From NCBI RefSeq assembly GCF_001426685.1, contig NZ_LMFB01000015.1, forward strand, positions 62,001 to 126,000: DNA of 64,000 nucleotides, in the 5' to 3' direction. Below, piece after piece: positions 62,101 to 64,000 of this stretch. The notes beneath the pieces are model-generated. The model had not been told where the DNA came from. It made no database searches and worked only from the letters and a program-made list of their open reading frames with translations. Position 1 is the first letter of the stretch; the number at the start of each line of letters is the position of its first letter. Origin of the DNA: Rhizobium sp. Root483D2 (lineage in GTDB: Bacteria; Pseudomonadota; Alphaproteobacteria; Rhizobiales; Rhizobiaceae). The position numbers and the translations under genes were made by a program.

Positions 62101-64000
62101 GTGGGCGCGACGAACAGGCTGAAGATCAGCACGAACTGCCAGACCAGGGCCTGCGTCGGCTCCATATAATACCAGCCCATGACCGAGGCGATCAGCCAGG
62201 CGCAAGGGATCAACGAACGGCGCAGGTTATCGTACATCTTCCAGCGGCCGAGCATGCTGACGCCGTTGGAGAGATTGAACATATAGGGCAGAAGCTGCCA
62301 GTCCCCGCGCGCCCAGCGATGCTGGCGCGACATCTCGACCTCGTAGCGGATCGGGAAATCCTCGACCAGCTCGACATCGCTGACCAGCGCGCAATGCGCC
62401 AGCGAGCCTTCGAGCAGATCGTGGCTGAGAACCGCGTTTTCCTCGATCTTGCCCTTCAGGGCAGCCTCGAAGGCATCGACGTGATAGAGACCCTTGCCGG
62501 TAAACGTGCCTTCGCCGGCAATGTCCTGATAAACGTCGGACACGGTGAAGACATAAGGGTCGATACCGCGGTTGATCGAGAAGATGCGCTGGAAGGCGGA
62601 GGCATCGCTGCCGGTGGTCAAAGACGGGGTGACGCGCGGCTGAAGGATGCCGTAACCGGCCGTGACCTTCTGCGTGACGGGATCGACAACCGGGCGGTTG
62701 ATGGGGTGATAGAGCTTGCCGACCAGCTTGGTCACCGCATCGCGCATCAGGCGCGTGTCGGAATCGAGCGTCATGACATATTGGACATTGTCCGGCACGG
62801 TATTGGCGCCGGCCAGGAAGCTGGTATCGCTGTCGCCGCGCAGGAGCAGGTTCAGCTCATGCAGCTTACCGCGCTTGCGCTCCCAGCCCATCCACGCACC
62901 TTCCGCTTCATTGTATAGGCGGCGGCGATGCAACAGGTAAAAGCGGGTGCGGCCATCATGGGCGTAGCGGGCGCTGAGCGTATCGATCTCGGTCTTGGCA
63001 TATTCCAGCACATCGAGATCGGTTGCGGTCTCCTCCTCCGCACTGTCGGCCCAGTCGCTGACCAGCGCGAAATAGATTTCGCCCTTCGGATTGGCGAGAT
63101 AATGGACTTCCAGATTGCGCACGAGTTCATCGACATGATCGCGCTTGGAGATCAGACAGGGGACGACGACGAGGGTTCGCGCGTCCTGCGGAATCCCCTC
63201 TAGAAACTCATATCCGACCAGCCGCGACGGCGTGACGAAGAGCGTCACCAGCGTGTTGAAGAGACCGGCCGCACCCTCCGACGCCGGAAGCGCGAACAGC
63301 AGGAGCATGATCAGCTTGGCACCTGTCGGAATTTCCATCGGGCTGACGAAAACGTAGACGGCGATCATCGCAAGGATGGTGAGAACGATATTCGGACCGG
63401 CGATGGCCAGCCAATCCAGCTTGCGGCCAAGCCGGATGATGCTCTGGAGAATGGACGGCCGGTAGCCGATCTTTTCCTCCAAAAGGCGGCGCTGCTTGCC
63501 GACGAGAAAACCGCCGACATTCGGCTCATGCGGCAGATCGAGATTGCTCGCATCGGCCTTGACCATATCGAGCGCGATATTGGTGACTTCAAGTTCGGAA
63601 CTGCCGGAGCGGCGGGCCAGCCGTTCGATCGTGTTGCGGTATTTGTTGCGCGAGCCGAAATCGAGAGCGGAGTAATCGGAACCTTCACGCAAGGCTTCGT
63701 CAAGCTTGCTGACGCTTTCGAACCAGACAGCCCAGTCATTGTCATCAATTTCGCGCAGGCTGCGGATGATGTTGCTCATTGTCGCATTGCCCGACGACAG
63801 CCGGTTCTGCTCGGCGACCAAAGCTTCCTCGACATCGCTGCCGCGTTTTTCGAGCTGTTCTTCCAGCCAGGTGATGACGAAGCCGGAGGTCTGCGAACCG
63901 TCGCGCAGGCGGTAAAGCAACTGGGCGACGAAGGTATTGTCAGCACAGAGCTGCTCGGCTTCCGCCAGCACCGGTTTGAACTTGTCGGGCGTGCCCAGAC
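56142..64000 (-). CDS. ndvB: Cyclic beta-1,2-glucan synthase NdvB/ChvB (5' partial)
   Basis: The frame is open to the right window edge; about 2619 residues are visible, against about 2830 in known NdvB/ChvB, so roughly 200 N-terminal residues are missing. N-terminal half: several membrane helices and a GT84 glycosyltransferase core with LDSDTRL (about 400 from the edge-proximal codon) and a RQHRW motif before ARGDWQLL (about 547). Then large glycan-binding domains and a C-terminal GH94 domain with the acid motif GGDWNDGMN (about 2304) that controls chain length by phosphorolysis. The enzyme starts on itself, elongates and cyclises glucan from UDP-glucose. Works with NdvA. Confidence 0.96.
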   Translation of the reverse strand, partial: LGTPDKFKPVLAEAEQLCADNTFVAQLLYRLRDGSQTSGFVITWLEEQLEKRGSDVEEALVAEQNRLSSGNATMSNIIRSLREIDDNDWAVWFESVSKLDEALREGSDYSALDFGSRNKYRNTIERLARRSGSSELEVTNIALDMVKADASNLDLPHEPNVGGFLVGKQRRLLEEKIGYRPSILQSIIRLGRKLDWLAIAGPNIVLTILAMIAVYVFVSPMEIPTGAKLIMLLLFALPASEGAAGLFNTLVTLFVTPSRLVGYEFLEGIPQDARTLVVVPCLISKRDHVDELVRNLEVHYLANPKGEIYFALVSDWADSAEEETATDLDVLEYAKTEIDTLSARYAHDGRTRFYLLHRRRLYNEAEGAWMGWERKRGKLHELNLLLRGDSDTSFLAGANTVPDNVQYVMTLDSDTRLMRDAVTKLVGKLYHPINRPVVDPVTQKVTAGYGILQPRVTPSLTTGSDASAFQRIFSINRGIDPYVFTVSDVYQDIAGEGTFTGKGLYHVDAFEAALKGKIEENAVLSHDLLEGSLAHCALVSDVELVEDFPIRYEVEMSRQHRWARGDWQLLPYMFNLSNGVSMLGRWKMYDNLRRSLIPCAWLIASVMGWYYMEPTQALVWQFVLIFSLFVAPTLSLISGIMPRRNDIVARAHLHAVLSEIQAANAQVALRIVFIAHSAAMMMDAIVRSLYRTFVSGKLMLEWRTAAQVQSASGGTILDYYRSMWIAPVLSVISLLLAAISNTGLPFIGIPFALLWALSPAIAWFVSQSAETEDQLVVPDDVVEELRKIARRTWLYFEQFVTAEQHFLPPDNFQEIPHPILAERTSPTNIGVYLLSVMSARDFGWIGFEETIRRLEETVATVDRMPKFRGHLFNWYKTDTLETMEPKYVSAVDSGNLAGHLIAVSSMCRDWAEAPSAHVQGNLDGIGDVASILSEVLGDLPDDRKTVRPLRRLMEERITGFQNALAAVKREREFASIRVINLAVLARDIHKLTVNLDHEVRSAQSGEVTKWATLLVNTCEAHIADGVFDLGAIEALRQRLIVIRDRARDIAFTMDFSFLFRPERRLLSIGYRVNSNELDEACYDLLASEARLTSLFAIAKGDLPTEHWYKLGRPIVPIGARGALISWSGSMFEYLMPPLVMQERQGGILNQTNNLIVQEQMNHGRRLGTPWGISEAAFNARDHELTYQYTNFGVPTLGLKRGLGQNAVIAPYASILASMYDPKAAIANLERLRGLGALGVYGFHDAVDFTPTRVPEGKTCAVVRNYYAHHHGMSIAAVANVVFNGRLREWFHADPVIEAAELLLQEKAPRDIPIINTKKEPESLGKGQEDLLRPEVRVITNPLAKDRETVFLSNGHYAVMLTATGSGYSRWNGQTVARWKADPTEDRSGTFIFLRDTTTGDWWSATAEPRRAEGEKTTARFGDDKAEFIKTVGDLTSEVECIVATEHDAEGRRVILLNTGTEDRFIEVTSYAEPVLTTDDTDSAHPLFAKMFLKTEVDPKGDVIRVTRNKRSPSEPDMQVAHLIVDNAASTRHTEAETDRRRFIGAGRTLAEAQAFDTDAKLSGSDGYTLDPIVSLRRVVRVPAGKKVSVIFWTIAAPNRQDIDKAVDRYRHPDSFNHELIHAWTRSQVQMRHVGVTSQEAASFQMLGRYLVYPDLQLRADTATVQAGLAPQSALWPLSISGDFPIFAVRINDDIDLGIAREALKAQEYLRSRGVTADLVIINERASSYAQDMQHTLDAMAENLRLRGLSDGPRQHIFAVRRDIMEPQTWSALLSASRAVFHARNGKISDQISRAENLLAKPLPKEDVPAAPLLAIIPESGGAGPVEINGDGLDFWNGYGGFSADGREYVTRLRGGEATPQPWINVISNESFGFHVAAEGAAFTWSRNSRDYQLTPWTNDPVINRPGEAIFIRDMESGAVLSPFAALSRRKSVQFETRHGLGYSVFQSTQDGLEIEVGQTVHRTAPVKYLRLRVTNTTGGARRLKVYGYAEWVLGNNRTKTAPFILSHQDEVSGAVLATNPYSIDYSGRTAFIAASELPSGFTSSRREFLGQGGSIYAPQAVVDGGALSGAVEADGDPCAAISVDLTLEVGAARELTFYIGDSGNAVQALEHLAEARKSTFDAVLETSNSYWQDFTSVLQIETPDKAFDNMVNAWLPYQSLGCRILARSAFYQASGAFGFRDQLQDTLAFIVHRPELARSQILNAAARQFAEGDVLHWWLPNTGAGVRTLISDDVVWLGHAVQHYCSVTGNKDILDEQIAFIEGAALEPGQHDSFYQPVVSDRRASLYEHCAIALDLAIARKGENGLPLILGGDWNDGMNRVGIEGRGTSVWLGWFLASTLRSFLIIARERGDTKRVSAWEAHLESLKKALETAGWDGNHYRRGYYDDGTPLGSAESSECRIDSIAQSWSVLSGEGDAARSAQAMDAVLAELADGDHQIIRLFTPPLSGTEQDPGYIKAYPPGVRENGGQYTHAATWVVLALAAQNRTEDAWRAFEMLNPVNHSKDRDSADHYRVEPYVVAADIYGDGTLTGRGGWTWYTGSAAWLYRAAVEGILGIRRQGDKLIVQPVLPNDWNGFTATLTIDGKPHVISVTKNAENGEPVVSVNNTVTKNAHEGVLL

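Overview
The window is a GC-rich piece of an alphaproteobacterial chromosome, most likely from the Rhizobiaceae (Rhizobium/Agrobacterium group). The evidence is: cyclic beta-1,2-glucan synthase and exporter genes (ndvB/chvB, ndvA/chvA), RIME-type intergenic palindromic repeats, a BA14K lectin-like protein, an IalB-family exported protein, a CarD / 7Fe ferredoxin / S4-protein / SUV3-like helicase block, a DUF2794 protein, a general-stress-type promoter (GGAAC-N16-CGTT), and ybhL and yybP-ykoY leader RNAs. Genes are densely packed on both strands. There are no rRNA or tRNA genes, insertion sequences, CRISPR arrays or prophage, so this is mostly core chromosome with one small accessory-looking insertion (the Fic module at about 22.0-23.0 kb).

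Layout. 0-9.5 kb: DUF2794, a GNAT acetyltransferase, a BI-1/YbhL membrane protein with a structured leader, a YbbA/YbbP-type ABC system divergent from a TesA-like esterase, RNA 2',3'-cyclic phosphodiesterase, LMW phosphatase, pterin dehydratase, a YkvA protein, an ECF sigma factor with no adjacent anti-sigma gene, and an IalB-like exported protein. 9.8-16.7 kb: rlmN, a TrpXYZ-like ABC transporter, a LysE exporter, BA14K, argG. 16.8-24.7 kb: a MarR/Bcr-type MFS operon, a Met-rich exported mini-protein, a second LysE exporter, an M3 oligopeptidase, the two-gene Fic module, and a PhoD-type phosphatase. 24.8-37.8 kb: typA, a Gfa-family protein, carD, fdxA, an S4 protein and a large helicase; then phbA-phbB divergent from phaR (polyhydroxybutyrate synthesis and its regulator), a small membrane protein, rpmF and a GST. 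37.9-48.2 kb: mtgA divergent from a polyprenyl synthase, a manganese riboswitch with mntP, a third LysE exporter, ispG, a DeoR-VOC-MFS operon with phased tandem repeats upstream, and a polar amino-acid (possibly cystine) ABC transporter. 48.3-64 kb: pyruvate carboxylase (TTG start), a LuxR-type regulator without a luxI partner, ndvA, an OpgC-like membrane acyltransferase, and most of ndvB, which runs off the right edge.

How the genes work together. ndvB makes cyclic beta-1,2-glucan at the inner membrane, ndvA exports it, and the OpgC-like protein between them probably decorates it, so the right end is a periplasmic-glucan locus. phbA/phbB/phaR form a carbon-storage unit. ispG and the polyprenyl synthase belong to the isoprenoid pathway but are not in one operon. 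The parts that merit most attention are the Fic module with its small putative antitoxin, the riboswitch-controlled mntP, the helically phased repeats before the deoR-type regulator, the inverted repeat before the LuxR solo, and the Met-rich exported protein with a switch-like 5' leader. I did not see a clearly unprecedented multigene system. Family names come from motif recognition by eye; no database search was run.
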